A DNA stretch of 64,000 bases from Pseudomonas baetica (GCF_019733355.1 NZ_JAIHLQ010000026.1:40830-104829), one strand, 5' to 3'. Numbered from the stretch's first letter, positions 52,302 to 61,865 are shown. Notes: generated from the sequence alone by a model not told the origin. Translations and numbers: made by a program.

Positions 52302-54496
52302 AATTCGACACGCCCGCCACCACCAACCCGATCGACCAAATGAAGGTCATCGGCAAACCCACCGACCGTATCGAAGGCAAACTGAAAACCTGCGGCCAGG
52401 CGCCTTACGCCTACGAGCAACATGAAGCGGTGGCCAATCAGGCTTATGGATTTATGGTCGGTGCGGCCATCGCCAAGGGCCGAATCAACCACATTGATCT
52501 GGATGAGGCGAACGCAGCGCCAGGGGTTTTGGCGATCGTCACCGCGGCCAACGCCGGCAAACTCGGCAAAGGCAAATTCAACTCGGCGCACTTGCTGGCC
52601 GGCCCTCAGGTTCAGCACTATCACCAGGCCGTGGCGCTGGTGGTGGCCGAAACCTTTGAACAGGCACGGGCCGCCGCGCAATTGGTCAAAGTCGATTACG
52701 TCGCGACCAAAGGCGAGTTCGATCTGGCCAGCGTGCGCGACCAAGGCGTCGAAGCGAAGGACGAATTGCCGGACGTCACCCACGGCGATTTCGCCAAGGC
52801 TTTCGCTGCCGCGCCGGTGCAGTTCGATCAGACTTACACCACCCCCGATCAGTCCCACGCGATGATGGAACCCCACGCGACATTGGCCGCATGGAAAGGC
52901 GATCAACTGACCCTGTGGACCTCCAACCAGATGATCGCCTGGAGCGTCGGCGACGTTGCCGAAACCCTCGGTCTGCCGAAGGAGAACGTCCGTTTGATCT
53001 CGCCATACATTGGCGGTGGCTTCGGGGGCAAACTGTTTATCCGCGCCGACGTAATCCTCGCGGCCCTCGGTGCGCGCATGGCCAACCGCCCGGTGAAATT
53101 CTCCATCGCCCGCCCGCAGGTCGCCAACAACACCACCCACCGCCCCGCCACCCTCCAGCGCATTCGCATGGGCGCGACAGCGGACGGCAAACTCACGGCC
53201 ATCGCCCACGAAGGCTGGTCTGGCAATCTGGAGGACGGCAAGGTGGAAGTCGCGGCGCAACCGAGCCAATTGCTCTACGCCGCCGAAAACCGTCTGGTCA
53301 CCATGCGCCTGGCGCCGCTGGACCTGCCCGAAGGCAACTCCATGCGCGCACCTGGCGAAACCCCGGGGCTGATGGCGCTGGAAATCGCCATGGACGAAAT
53401 GGCTGAGCAGCTCAAACTCGATCCGGTTCAGTTCCGCATCCTTAACGACACGCAAGTCGACCCGGTGAACACCCAACGGCCCTTCTCCCAACGTCATTTG
53501 ATTGAATGCCTGCAAACTGGCGCCGAAAAATTCGGCTGGAACAAGCGCAATGCGCAACCCGGTACGCGCCGCGAGGGCCGCTGGCTGATCGGCATGGGCG
53601 TCGCTGCGGCCATCCGCAACAACCTGCTGTTGAAATCCGGCGCGCGGGTGCGACTGGAGCGCGACGGCAAGGTCACGGTGGAAACCGACATGACCGACAT
53701 CGGCACCGGCAGTTACACGATCATTGCCCAGACCGCCGCTGAAATGATGGGCGTTGGACTCGAGGACGTGACCGTACGGCTGGGCGACTCGAGTTACCCG
53801 GTGTCTGCCGGATCAGGCGGCCAGTTCGGTGCCAACTGCTCGACGGCCGGGGTGTATGCCGCGTGCATGAAACTGCGCGAAGCGGTGGCAGGCAAGTTGG
53901 GCATGGCTGCCGACAAGGCTGAGTTTAGCGACGGTCTGGTGCGCGTCGGCGACCAGCAGGTTGCGCTGCGCAACGCCGCACAGGATGGTGCGCTGCAGGC
54001 TGAAGACAGCATCGAGTTTGCTGACCTCGCCGAGCAATATCAGCAGTCGACGTTTGGAGCGCACTTCGTTGAGGTCGCGGTGGATGCCGCTACGGGAGAG
54101 GTTCGTGTTCGGCGCATGCTGGCGGTGTGTTCGGCCGGGCGGATTCTCAACCCGAAAGCGGCGCGCAGTCAGGTCATCGGCGCGATGACCATGGGCGTGG
54201 GCGCAGCGTTGATGGAAGAGTTGGCGGTGGACACGCGACTGGGGTTTTTCGTCAACCATGATCTGGCCGGATATGAAGTGCCGGTGCATGCCGACATCCC
54301 GCATCAGGAGGTCATTTTCCTTGAAGAAACCGATCCGGTTTCATCGCCGATGAAGGCCAAAGGTGTCGGTGAATTGGGGATTTGCGGTGTGAGCGCGGCG
54401 GTGGCGAATGCGATCTACAACGCCACCGGTGCCAGGGTGCGTGAATATCCGATTACGCTGGACAAGATTCTTTCGTCATTGCCGGAAATGATCTGA
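52298..54496 (+). CDS. paoC: PaoC-like molybdopterin catalytic subunit of aldehyde oxidoreductase
   Basis: This 732-residue catalytic subunit has the molybdopterin contact motif PYIGGGFGGKLFIRADVILA, EGNSMRAPGETPGLMALEIA with the substrate-site Arg, and KAKGVGELGICGVSAAVANA with the catalytic Glu. Together with PaoAB it should oxidise aldehydes, often aromatic, in the periplasm using molybdenum cofactor. No maturation chaperone (PaoD) gene follows, so one must be supplied from elsewhere. A long perfect hairpin follows the stop. Confidence 0.93.
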   Translation: MKFDTPATTNPIDQMKVIGKPTDRIEGKLKTCGQAPYAYEQHEAVANQAYGFMVGAAIAKGRINHIDLDEANAAPGVLAIVTAANAGKLGKGKFNSAHLLAGPQVQHYHQAVALVVAETFEQARAAAQLVKVDYVATKGEFDLASVRDQGVEAKDELPDVTHGDFAKAFAAAPVQFDQTYTTPDQSHAMMEPHATLAAWKGDQLTLWTSNQMIAWSVGDVAETLGLPKENVRLISPYIGGGFGGKLFIRADVILAALGARMANRPVKFSIARPQVANNTTHRPATLQRIRMGATADGKLTAIAHEGWSGNLEDGKVEVAAQPSQLLYAAENRLVTMRLAPLDLPEGNSMRAPGETPGLMALEIAMDEMAEQLKLDPVQFRILNDTQVDPVNTQRPFSQRHLIECLQTGAEKFGWNKRNAQPGTRREGRWLIGMGVAAAIRNNLLLKSGARVRLERDGKVTVETDMTDIGTGSYTIIAQTAAEMMGVGLEDVTVRLGDSSYPVSAGSGGQFGANCSTAGVYAACMKLREAVAGKLGMAADKAEFSDGLVRVGDQQVALRNAAQDGALQAEDSIEFADLAEQYQQSTFGAHFVEVAVDAATGEVRVRRMLAVCSAGRILNPKAARSQVIGAMTMGVGAALMEELAVDTRLGFFVNHDLAGYEVPVHADIPHQEVIFLEETDPVSSPMKAKGVGELGICGVSAAVANAIYNATGARVREYPITLDKILSSLPEMI

Positions 54497-54501
54497 AGAC
54501 C

Positions 54502-54546
54502 CCCTCGACCCAGGCCTCTCACTCAGGGAGAGGCCTGGGTCGAGGG
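54502..54546. repeat. Perfect 19-base inverted repeat between paoC and the cupin gene
   Basis: The arms at 54502-54520 and 54528-54546 are perfectly complementary with a seven-base loop. Neither strand has a T-run after it, so it is not a classical terminator. It lies six bases after paoC and just before the convergent cupin stop. Confidence 0.8.
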
Positions 54547-54554
54547 CCATGGGT

Positions 54555-55031
54555 TCACTCGCTGCGCGGATACTGCGCCTCACCGACCTGCTCCATCCAC
54601 TGGACCACTGTTGCATCCTGCATTTCAGCGATGGCGATATGCGTCATCGCCGTGGTCGGTGCGGCGCCATGCCAGTGCTTGGCGCCGGGCGCGATCCACA
54701 CGGTATCGCTAGGGCGAATCTGCCGCACCGGCTGCCCCCACTCCTGCACAAACCCCGCTCCGGCCGTGACGATCAACGTCTGCCCCAGCGGATGGGTGTG
54801 CCACGCCGTGCGCGCACCCGGCTCAAACGTCACGGTAGCGCCACTGACCCGCGCCCGATCAGTGCCCTTGAACGGCGCATCGATCCGCACGGTTCCGGTG
54901 AACCAATCCGCCGGCCCCTGGGCCGACGGTTGTGAGCCGTTGGGCGTAACGGTGACTCGTGGGGTTTCGTTGGCTAGGGCGTCGGCGGCCAGCAAGGAAA
55001 GGGTCAACGCAGAAGCGGCAATCGGGTTCAT
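54555..55031 (-). CDS. Exported cupin-domain protein
   Basis: This 158-residue protein has a signal peptide (MNPIAASALTLSLLAADALA) and a single cupin barrel with metal ligands in GARTAWHTHPLGQTLIVTAG (His-x-His), GWGQPVRQI-type and GAKHWHGAAPTTAMTHIAI. Related small cupins bind a metal and act as lactonase-like or dioxygenase-like enzymes. It is divergent from the LysR gene, which probably controls it. Confidence 0.85.
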   Translation of the reverse strand: MNPIAASALTLSLLAADALANETPRVTVTPNGSQPSAQGPADWFTGTVRIDAPFKGTDRARVSGATVTFEPGARTAWHTHPLGQTLIVTAGAGFVQEWGQPVRQIRPSDTVWIAPGAKHWHGAAPTTAMTHIAIAEMQDATVVQWMEQVGEAQYPRSE

Positions 55032-55127
55032 GGCGGTCTCTCCAGCAAGTGATGCCTGAACTTTACCGGCGCCGACTCTTCAGATAATCAACTAGAGTTC
55101 GAAATAACTTATGCAGGAAACTCATTA

Positions 55128-56021
55128 ATGCTTCGCGAAAACGCCAGTGACCTGCTCGCCTTCCTCGCCGTGGCGCGCGCGCGCAGCTTCACCAAAGCCG
55201 CCGCCAAACTTGGCATCTCGCAGTCCGCGCTCAGCCACACCATCCGCGCCCTCGAAGCGCGCCTTGGTCTGCGCCTGCTGACGCGCACCACTCGCAGCGT
55301 CTCCCCCACCGAGGCCGGCGAGCACCTGCTGCAAACCATCGGCCCGCGCTTCGAAGAGATCGAACTGGAACTCGCCGCCCTGAGCAACCTGCGTGAAACC
55401 CCGGCGGGCAAGATTCGCATCAGCGCCACCGATCATTCGCTGGACTGGCTGCTGCGCCCGGTACTCAAGGCGTTCCTGCCGAAATACCCCGACATCGCCG
55501 TCGAAGTCTGCTGCGATTACGGCTTCGTTGACATCGCCGGGCAAGGGTTCGATGCCGGCGTGCGCTTGGGCGAAGACGTCGCCCAAGGCATGATCGCCAC
55601 GCGCATCGGCCCGGACATGCGCATGGTGGTCGTCGGCTCACCGGCCTACTTCGCCAGCCGTCCACCGCCACAAACGCCACGTGACCTGACCGACCACGCC
55701 TGCAACAACCTGCGCCTGCCCACCAATGGCGGGCTGTACACCTGGGAGTTTGAAAAGGACGGCGAAAGCCTCAAGGTGCGGGTGTCCGGGCAGATCACGC
55801 TGAATGGTGTCTACCCGTTACTCGACGCGGCACTGGACGGTTTTGGCCTGAGTTACATCCCGCAGAACCTCGTCACGGCGCATCTGGCAGAGGGTCGGCT
55901 GGTGCAAGTTCTGCAAGACTGGTGCCCGCGCTTCGCCGGTTATCACCTCTACTACCCGAGTCGGCGCCAGGCGGCACCGGCGTTTGCGTTGTTGCTGGAG
56001 GCGTTGCGCTTTCGCGGTTGA
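55128..56021 (+). CDS. LysR-family regulator
   Basis: This 297-residue protein has the helix-turn-helix FLAVARARSFTKAAAKLGIS QSALSHTIRALEA near residues 10-45 and a C-terminal effector domain ending RRQAAPAFALLLEAL. It resembles the large group of LysR regulators of aldo/keto reductases or cupin genes. It is divergent from the cupin gene across 96 bases and followed by the convergent aldo/keto reductase gene, so both are plausible targets. Confidence 0.9.
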   Translation: MLRENASDLLAFLAVARARSFTKAAAKLGISQSALSHTIRALEARLGLRLLTRTTRSVSPTEAGEHLLQTIGPRFEEIELELAALSNLRETPAGKIRISATDHSLDWLLRPVLKAFLPKYPDIAVEVCCDYGFVDIAGQGFDAGVRLGEDVAQGMIATRIGPDMRMVVVGSPAYFASRPPPQTPRDLTDHACNNLRLPTNGGLYTWEFEKDGESLKVRVSGQITLNGVYPLLDAALDGFGLSYIPQNLVTAHLAEGRLVQVLQDWCPRFAGYHLYYPSRRQAAPAFALLLEALRFRG

Positions 56022-56027
56022 ATGGGC

Positions 56028-56972
56028 CTAACCGACCCACGCAATCAACTGATGCCGTTGCGCATCAGTCAACATCGGGCCGAAACCGGCCTTGACGTTA
56101 TCGGCCATATAACGCGGATTACCGGTACCCGGGATGACGCAAGTCACCGCCGGGTGAGCCAGCAAAAACTTCAGCGCCAGTTGCGGCCAACTGTTGACCT
56201 GCACATCCGAGACCCACGCCGGGAGTGGTTTACCTTTGAGCCGGGCGAGCAAACCACCGCCGCCGAATGGCCGATTACAGATCACCGCCACCCCGCGTTC
56301 GCGGCACAGTGGCAGGATGCGTTTTTCCACGCCCCGGTCGTCGAGGGCGTAGTTGATCTGGAGGAAATCCAACGGCTCAGCCTTGAGTACAGCCTCCACT
56401 TCGTCATAGGCCGACGCCGTGTAGTGGGTGATCCCGATGTAGCGAATGCGCCCCTGCGCCTTCCATTCACGCAGTGTGGGCAGGTGGGTTTGCCAGTCGA
56501 GCAGGTTGTGGATCTGCATCAGGTCGATTTGCTCGGTGCGCAGCAGACTGAACGACTGTTCCATCTGCGCGAGACCCTCCTCGCGGCCTCGCGTCCACAC
56601 CTTTGCGGCCAGAAACGCCGGCGAGCGCGGTTCGTGGATCGACAGCAATTCGCCGGTGGTCTCTTCGGCGCGGCCATACATGGGTGAGCTATCGACCACC
56701 GTACCGCCCTTGGCGAACAATTCATCGAGCACCGCCGGCAGTTGCTTGTAGGCCAGATCGCCCGGCGCAACATCAAAACCGCGATAGGTGCCCAGTCCCA
56801 CCATCGGCAGGGGTTCCGAGCTTGAAGGGATGACACGGGTCTGCATGGCTTGGCCTCCGGTAGCGGCGCACGATGGGACAGCGGCCAGCGCCCGTTCAAA
56901 GGTGAAGACCGCCGAAACCCCGGCAGCCAGCGTGAGCAATCGGCGACGGGAGTAACCCTCAGTGTGGCTCAT
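56028..56972 (-). CDS. Tat-exported aldo/keto reductase
   Basis: This 314-residue protein has a twin-arginine leader (SRRRLLTLAAGVSAVFTFER), unusual for the family. An aldo/keto reductase barrel follows: VDSSPMYGRAE supplies the active-site Tyr and Asp, FLAAKVWT the Lys, and DLMQIHNLLDW the His. NADPH-dependent reduction of an aldehyde or ketone is expected, but NADPH would not be available in the periplasm, so the cofactor is puzzling. GGAGG lies close to the ATG. Confidence 0.85.
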   Translation of the reverse strand: MSHTEGYSRRRLLTLAAGVSAVFTFERALAAVPSCAATGGQAMQTRVIPSSSEPLPMVGLGTYRGFDVAPGDLAYKQLPAVLDELFAKGGTVVDSSPMYGRAEETTGELLSIHEPRSPAFLAAKVWTRGREEGLAQMEQSFSLLRTEQIDLMQIHNLLDWQTHLPTLREWKAQGRIRYIGITHYTASAYDEVEAVLKAEPLDFLQINYALDDRGVEKRILPLCRERGVAVICNRPFGGGGLLARLKGKPLPAWVSDVQVNSWPQLALKFLLAHPAVTCVIPGTGNPRYMADNVKAGFGPMLTDAQRHQLIAWVG

Positions 56973-57084
56973 GCTGCCTCCCCCGCTGCGTGAGTCTGTT
57001 GCATGTTGTGTTGGAGGGCTGCCGGGGCGAACCGCTGGACTACACTGCGACAGCAAACCCTCACACCCCGTTAAAAGTAGCCGA

Positions 57085-57855
57085 ATGTCCCGAACCCTGA
57101 TGTCACTCGTCGCATTGATCGTCGCCGTTTACGTGGTGCTGTGCGCCGCGCTGTTCTTTTTCCAGCGCTCGCTGATCTATTTTCCGCAGCCCGCTGCCAT
57201 CGAGAGCGCCGATTCGCGTTTGAAACTGTCGATGCCGGACGCCGACATCTGGGTCGCTACGCGCGAGCGCGTCGGGCCTCGGGCGCTGATCTATTTCGGC
57301 GGCAATGCCGAGGATGTATCGCGCAATCTGCCGGCGTTTGCCGAAGCGTTTCCCGATTACGCGCTGTTTTTCCTGCACTATCGGGGCTTTGGTGGTAGCG
57401 GCGGTTCGCCATCCGAAGAAGCGATTGCCGAAGATGCGCTGGCGTTGTTCGATCAGGTATCTGCCCGCCATCCGCAGATTGCCGTGGTCGGGCGCAGTCT
57501 GGGGTCGGGCGTCGCCGTGCGCCTGGCCAGTGAGCGTCCGGCGGCGCAGTTGATCCTGGTGACGCCGTACAACAGCCTCGAAGAAATTGCGGCGCGGCAA
57601 TACCCGTGGGTGCCGGTGAAGTGGTTGCTCAAGGATCGTTTCGAGTCGGGCAAGTACGCTGCGCATATTCGTGTGCCGACGTTGCTGCTGGCGGCGAGTG
57701 ATGACGAGGTAATTCCCCGGGCCAGCACCGAGCGCTTGCTGGGGCATTTCCCCAAGGGCGTGGCCGTGCTCAAAGTGGTGCCGGATTCGGGGCATAACTC
57801 GATTTCCGAGCGCAGGCAGTATCTGGAGTGGATGGGGGATGTGTTAAATCGGTGA
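57085..57855 (+). CDS. Membrane-anchored alpha/beta hydrolase
   Basis: This 256-residue protein has an N-terminal membrane helix (LMSLVALIVAVYVVLCAALF) and an alpha/beta hydrolase domain of the BEM46/ABHD13-like type. The nucleophile Ser138 is in VVGRSLGSG, an Asp at 206-207 in AASDDEVIP and His237 in PDSGHNSIS; HYRGFGGSGG supplies the oxyanion region. It probably hydrolyses an ester or thioester at the membrane. No strong ribosome site is seen before the ATG at 57085. Confidence 0.82.
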   Translation: MSRTLMSLVALIVAVYVVLCAALFFFQRSLIYFPQPAAIESADSRLKLSMPDADIWVATRERVGPRALIYFGGNAEDVSRNLPAFAEAFPDYALFFLHYRGFGGSGGSPSEEAIAEDALALFDQVSARHPQIAVVGRSLGSGVAVRLASERPAAQLILVTPYNSLEEIAARQYPWVPVKWLLKDRFESGKYAAHIRVPTLLLAASDDEVIPRASTERLLGHFPKGVAVLKVVPDSGHNSISERRQYLEWMGDVLNR

Positions 57856-57931
57856 GGATGGTGGGCCTGGGATTTGTGTTACCGGGACTGGCCCCTTCGC
57901 GAGCAAGCCTAGCGCGCAGCGATGCAGGGGT

Positions 57932-58873
57932 TTACTGGACGATGCTGTTTGGCGCGCCTTGACTGGCAGCAAAAAGCCCCAGTTTCAACAATTCCTTGCG
58001 CAGCATTGAAGGCACTACAACAGCCACTCCAGCCTCCCAATCGAGAGCCAACAACCTATTCAATTTTTGTTGGCTAACGGTGGATGGCGCCAGAAAACAG
58101 CTTTTCCTGTCGCGGATACCGATGACATTCAGCACCCCGTCCTCGCCCTGCTCTGCCATCCAGCAGTTGATCGTCGAGCGATGTTTTTGCAGCAAGGCAT
58201 CGACATCCCACACCGTCATTTGCGCGAAGTTATGTGGCAAATGGCTGTCGGGCTTCATCCGTTTCAAATCGGCTGCCACCGCAGCGGCGAGGTCGGCTTC
58301 GATGCCGGCCTGGCATTCAAGGAAATACTGTTCGGCCCAGTCAGCACAAAGCCTGGCTCTTGGCGCAAGTTCGGCATACGCCCCGATATCTGCCGCCGTA
58401 GTCGTCTGCCCGGTGAAATTGAGCGTGTTATCCAGAATCGCCGTGGCCAATAACGCGGCGCTTTGCTCGCTGATCTGCGACAACATACCTGCCGCCTGCC
58501 AACGCTGAAAAACCTGCGTCGCCGCCGCGCCAATCGGTCGGATATCGGCGCCAGTGCCAAGCTTCTGCGCCCAGTAATGTTCATAACCCGGATGATGGTC
58601 GATCACTTCCACCACCTGATCGAGCACCACTATTGGGTCGACATGGTGATAGTCGGACACGTCGACCAGGACGAATTCGTCGTTCGGCTTCGCGGGGTAA
58701 ACGTGCAGACCGGGGCCCCAACCGAGCACGGTTTTCGACACGCTGGCGTTGGGTTGTGTGCTGCTGACGGCACGAGCGGGAATGCCTTGCAGGTTCAACA
58801 GTTCTGCGTAGGCGATACAGCAGGCGTAGGCATCGATATCCAGATAGGCCGCGCCCGAGGTGATGATTTTCAT
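57932..58873 (-). CDS. DHH-family phosphoesterase
   Basis: This 313-residue protein has an N-terminal DHH phosphatase domain: SGAAYLDIDAYACCIAYAEL with the DxD motif, LVDVSDYHH, and VIDHHPGYEHYW, which place the metal ligands. Members cleave phosphodiesters or pyrophosphate, or act as oligoribonucleases. The C-terminal part (about 200-313) is less conserved. The start MKIITSG is preferred because the sequence upstream enters an inverted repeat. No clear ribosome site marks it. Confidence 0.75.
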   Translation of the reverse strand: MKIITSGAAYLDIDAYACCIAYAELLNLQGIPARAVSSTQPNASVSKTVLGWGPGLHVYPAKPNDEFVLVDVSDYHHVDPIVVLDQVVEVIDHHPGYEHYWAQKLGTGADIRPIGAAATQVFQRWQAAGMLSQISEQSAALLATAILDNTLNFTGQTTTAADIGAYAELAPRARLCADWAEQYFLECQAGIEADLAAAVAADLKRMKPDSHLPHNFAQMTVWDVDALLQKHRSTINCWMAEQGEDGVLNVIGIRDRKSCFLAPSTVSQQKLNRLLALDWEAGVAVVVPSMLRKELLKLGLFAASQGAPNSIVQ

Positions 58874-58916
58874 GGGCGGCAACATCGCATGGATTGATGA
58901 CATTTGGGTGACAGCA

Positions 58917-58951
58917 AAAAGATCGCAGCCTGCGGCAGGCTGCGATCTTTT
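58917..58951. repeat. Seventeen-base inverted repeat (bidirectional terminator-like)
   Basis: AAAAGATCGCAGCCTGC (58917-58933) and GCAGGCTGCGATCTTTT (58935-58951) are perfectly complementary. A T-run ends the plus-strand copy and an A-run begins it, so it could end transcripts in either direction. Its position, just past the amidohydrolase stop and before the DHH gene, fits a terminator. The same motif is a familiar repeat in fluorescent pseudomonads. Confidence 0.75.
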
Positions 58952-58956
58952 GATCT

Positions 58957-60240
58957 TCAAGCCGCCCGCTGCCCTTGCGCCACCATCGCCGAAGCCGCGA
59001 GCATCGCCCGCAACAACACCGCACAGCCCGCCGCCAGATCATCCGGTGCAGCGTTTTCGATTTCGTTGTGGCTGATGCCGCCTTCGCACGGCACGAAGAT
59101 CATCCCAGCAGGCCCCAACTCGGCAAGGAAGATCGCGTCGTGGCCGGCGCCGCTGACGATGTCCATGTGCGACAGCCCCAAACCTTTCGCCGCGCCGCGT
59201 ACGGCTTCGACACAGCCCTTTTCGAAGTACAGCGGCGGGAAGTCGGCCGTTGGGGTCAGCTCATAAGTGAGGCCGTGTTCTTCGCATGTGGCGTCGATGA
59301 CGTGCTTCACTTCGGCGATCATCGAGTCCAGCCGTGCTGGTTCCAGATGACGGAAATCGAGGGTCATGCGCACCTCGCCCGGGATGACATTGCGCGAACC
59401 GGGATAGGCTTGCAGGCATCCGACCGTGCCGCAGGCATGAGGTTGGTGGCCGAGGGCGGCGCGGTTGACGGCGCCGACGATCACCGAGGCGCCGACCAGT
59501 GCATCTTTGCGCAGGTGCATGGGCGTCGGGCCGGCGTGGGCTTCAACGCCACGCAGCTTGAGGTCAAACCACTTTTGCCCCAACGCGCCGAGCACCACGC
59601 CGATGGTTTTCTGTTCGTCTTCAAGGATCGGGCCTTGTTCGATGTGCGCCTCGAAATAGGCGCCGACCTTGTGCCCGCTGACCTTGCGCGGGCCAGCATA
59701 GCCGATGGTATTGAGCGCCTCGCCGACGGTGATGCCATCGGCATCGACTTTGGCCAGGGTTTCTTCGAGGGTGAATTTTTCTGCAAACACGCCAGACCCC
59801 ATCATGCACGGAGCGAAACGCGAGCCTTCTTCGTTGGTCCACACCACCACTTCCAGCGGCGCTTCGGTTTCAACGCCGAGGTCATTGAGGGTGCGCAGCA
59901 CTTCGACGCCGGCGAGTACACCAAAGCAACCATCGAACTTGCCGCCGGTGGGTTGGGTGTCGATGTGGCTGCCGGTCATCACCGGTGGCAGATCAGGATT
60001 GCGGCCCGGGCGGCGGGCGAAGATGTTGCCGACGGCATCGACGGTGACGCTGCATCCGGCGTCCTGGCACCACTGCACAAACAGATCGCGGGCCTGGCGA
60101 TCAAGGTCGGTAAGGGCCAGGCGACAGACGCCGCCCTTGACCGTGGCGCCGAGTTTGGCCAGTTCCATGAGCGACGCCCACAGGCGGTCGCGGTTGATGT
60201 GCTGATGGTTCGATTGCAGAACGTCTACAGCTGCGTTCAT
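58957..60240 (-). CDS. Zn-dependent N-carbamoyl amidohydrolase (beta-ureidopropionase/carbamoylase type)
   Basis: This 427-residue M20-family enzyme has the metal motifs MTGSHIDTQPTGGKFDGCFG and VVWTNEEGSRFAPCMMGSGV, plus GVEAHAGPTPM and AGHDAIFLAELGPAGMIFVP. It removes the carbamoyl group from N-carbamoyl amino acids, completing hydantoin or reductive pyrimidine breakdown (N-carbamoyl-beta-alanine to beta-alanine). The neighbouring NCS1 transporter and the dihydropyrimidinase gene support this. GGAG lies before the ATG. Confidence 0.9.
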   Translation of the reverse strand: MNAAVDVLQSNHQHINRDRLWASLMELAKLGATVKGGVCRLALTDLDRQARDLFVQWCQDAGCSVTVDAVGNIFARRPGRNPDLPPVMTGSHIDTQPTGGKFDGCFGVLAGVEVLRTLNDLGVETEAPLEVVVWTNEEGSRFAPCMMGSGVFAEKFTLEETLAKVDADGITVGEALNTIGYAGPRKVSGHKVGAYFEAHIEQGPILEDEQKTIGVVLGALGQKWFDLKLRGVEAHAGPTPMHLRKDALVGASVIVGAVNRAALGHQPHACGTVGCLQAYPGSRNVIPGEVRMTLDFRHLEPARLDSMIAEVKHVIDATCEEHGLTYELTPTADFPPLYFEKGCVEAVRGAAKGLGLSHMDIVSGAGHDAIFLAELGPAGMIFVPCEGGISHNEIENAAPDDLAAGCAVLLRAMLAASAMVAQGQRAA

Positions 60241-60305
60241 GGGGATCTCCTCAGGCTGCTTTCTTATGAGTTTCTCAGCTATATCTCGGTGTCAGTCAGA
60301 CCGAT

Positions 60306-60373
60306 TTCGCGAGCAAGCTCGCTCCCACAGGGGAACGCATTCCAATGTGGGAGCGAGCTTGCTCGCGAAAGGG
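60306..60373. repeat. REPIN with spacer shared with the copy at 63946
   Basis: The inverted REP pair CGAGCAAGCTCGCTCCCAC / GTGGGAGCGAGCTTGCTCG encloses AGGGGAACGCATTCCAAT. The same loop sequence, with one extra A, occurs in the element at the right edge. Confidence 0.85.
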
Positions 60374-60380
60374 CCCTGCG

Positions 60381-61865
60381 CTACACCGCCGATTTCACGA
60401 CAGAAGGCTGTGCCCGCATCACGCACACCCCGTAATAAATCACCCCACCCAGCGCCGAACCGGTGAACCAGCCGTAACTGTAGAACCAACTGAACGCATC
60501 GCTGCCCAGCGACAGCACAGTCAGCGCCACCGGCACGCCGAATGCGAGGAACCCGGCCCAGTTCCACGCCGGATAGACGTCGTCGCGGTACAACCCGGCC
60601 AGATCCAGTCGTTGTTTCCTGATCAGGAAATAATCCACCACCATGATCCCGGCAATCGGCCCGAGCAGGCTTGAGTAACCCAGCAACCAGTTGGAGTAGA
60701 CGGACTCCAGGCTGACATCGGAAACGATCCAGCCGAGTTTTTTCAGCAGTTCATGGGCCATCAGCGCGAGGCCGACAACCCCCGTCAGCAACACGGCTTT
60801 GGTGCGGTTGATCACCTTGGGGGCAATGTTCTGAAAATCGTTGGTTGGCGAAACAATGTTGGCGGCGGTGTTGGTAGACAGCGTGGCGACGATGATCAGC
60901 GCCATGGCCACCGCCACCCACACCGGGCTCTGGATATGGCCGATCAACGTGACCGGATCGGAGACCGTGACGCCGACCAGTTTGACCGACGCGGCGGTCA
61001 TGACCACACCGAGTGCCGCGAACAGAAACATGGTCAACGGCAGGCCGATGATCTGCCCGAGAATCTGATCCTTCTGGCTCTTGGCGTAACGGCTGAAGTC
61101 AGGAATGTTCAACGACAGCGTGGCCCAGAACCCGACCATGGCGGTCAGCCCGGCAGCGAAGTAACTGACCACGCTTGCCCCCTCTGGACGCTTGGCCGGG
61201 ATCGCCATCAGCTCGGTCATCGATACATTGGGCATCGCCCACACCAGCAAGCCGATGCCGACCGCGACCAGCAACGGCGCAGACAAGGTTTCCAGCCACT
61301 TGATCGACTCGGCACCGCGGATCACCACCCACAGGTTCAACGCCCAGAAAATCATGAAGCCGATCACCTCCCCGGTTCCGCCGAGGGATTTCCAACCGTC
61401 GAACACCGAACCGAGAAACAGGTGAATGGCCAACCCGCCAAACATCGTCTGAATACCAAACCAGCCACACGCCACCAGCGCACGAATCAGACACGGCACG
61501 TTGGACCCAAGGATGCCGAAAGATGAGCGCAGCAACACCGGAAACGGTATGCCGTACTTGGTGCCGGGGAACGCATTGAGGGTCAGCGGGATGAGCACAA
61601 TAAGGTTGGCAAACAGAATCGCCACCAGCGCTTCGCCCACCGAGAGGCCGAAATACGCGGTGAGCACGCCGCCCAGGGTGTAGGTCGGCACGCAGATCGA
61701 CATACCGACCCACAACGCGGTGATGTGCCATTTGTTCCAGGTTCGTTCGTGCACCTTGGTCGGTGCCATGTCGTGGTTGTAACGGGGACTGTCGAGGACG
61801 TCGCTGCCGGCTTCGAGTTCAAACAAGCCGTCGCGCTCGGTCACTTGCGATCTGTTCTGTTGCAT
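60381..61865 (-). CDS. NCS1-family nucleobase/hydantoin transporter
   Basis: This 494-residue permease has about twelve helices. RTWNKWHITALWVGMSICVP in helix 1 and ALVACGWFGIQTMFGGLAIH match the NCS1 family (PydX/Mhp1-like), which imports cytosine, uracil, dihydrouracil or hydantoins with sodium or protons. It lies in the same direction as the amidohydrolase, 140 bases upstream of it, with a REPIN between. GGAG lies before the ATG. Confidence 0.9.
   Translation of the reverse strand: MQQNRSQVTERDGLFELEAGSDVLDSPRYNHDMAPTKVHERTWNKWHITALWVGMSICVPTYTLGGVLTAYFGLSVGEALVAILFANLIVLIPLTLNAFPGTKYGIPFPVLLRSSFGILGSNVPCLIRALVACGWFGIQTMFGGLAIHLFLGSVFDGWKSLGGTGEVIGFMIFWALNLWVVIRGAESIKWLETLSAPLLVAVGIGLLVWAMPNVSMTELMAIPAKRPEGASVVSYFAAGLTAMVGFWATLSLNIPDFSRYAKSQKDQILGQIIGLPLTMFLFAALGVVMTAASVKLVGVTVSDPVTLIGHIQSPVWVAVAMALIIVATLSTNTAANIVSPTNDFQNIAPKVINRTKAVLLTGVVGLALMAHELLKKLGWIVSDVSLESVYSNWLLGYSSLLGPIAGIMVVDYFLIRKQRLDLAGLYRDDVYPAWNWAGFLAFGVPVALTVLSLGSDAFSWFYSYGWFTGSALGGVIYYGVCVMRAQPSVVKSAV

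Noticed and set aside
58975..60435. A 486-codon plus-strand open frame
   Set aside because: It is antisense to the M20-family amidohydrolase gene, which has clear metal-binding motifs. The frame reads as His/Arg/Ala-rich complement.
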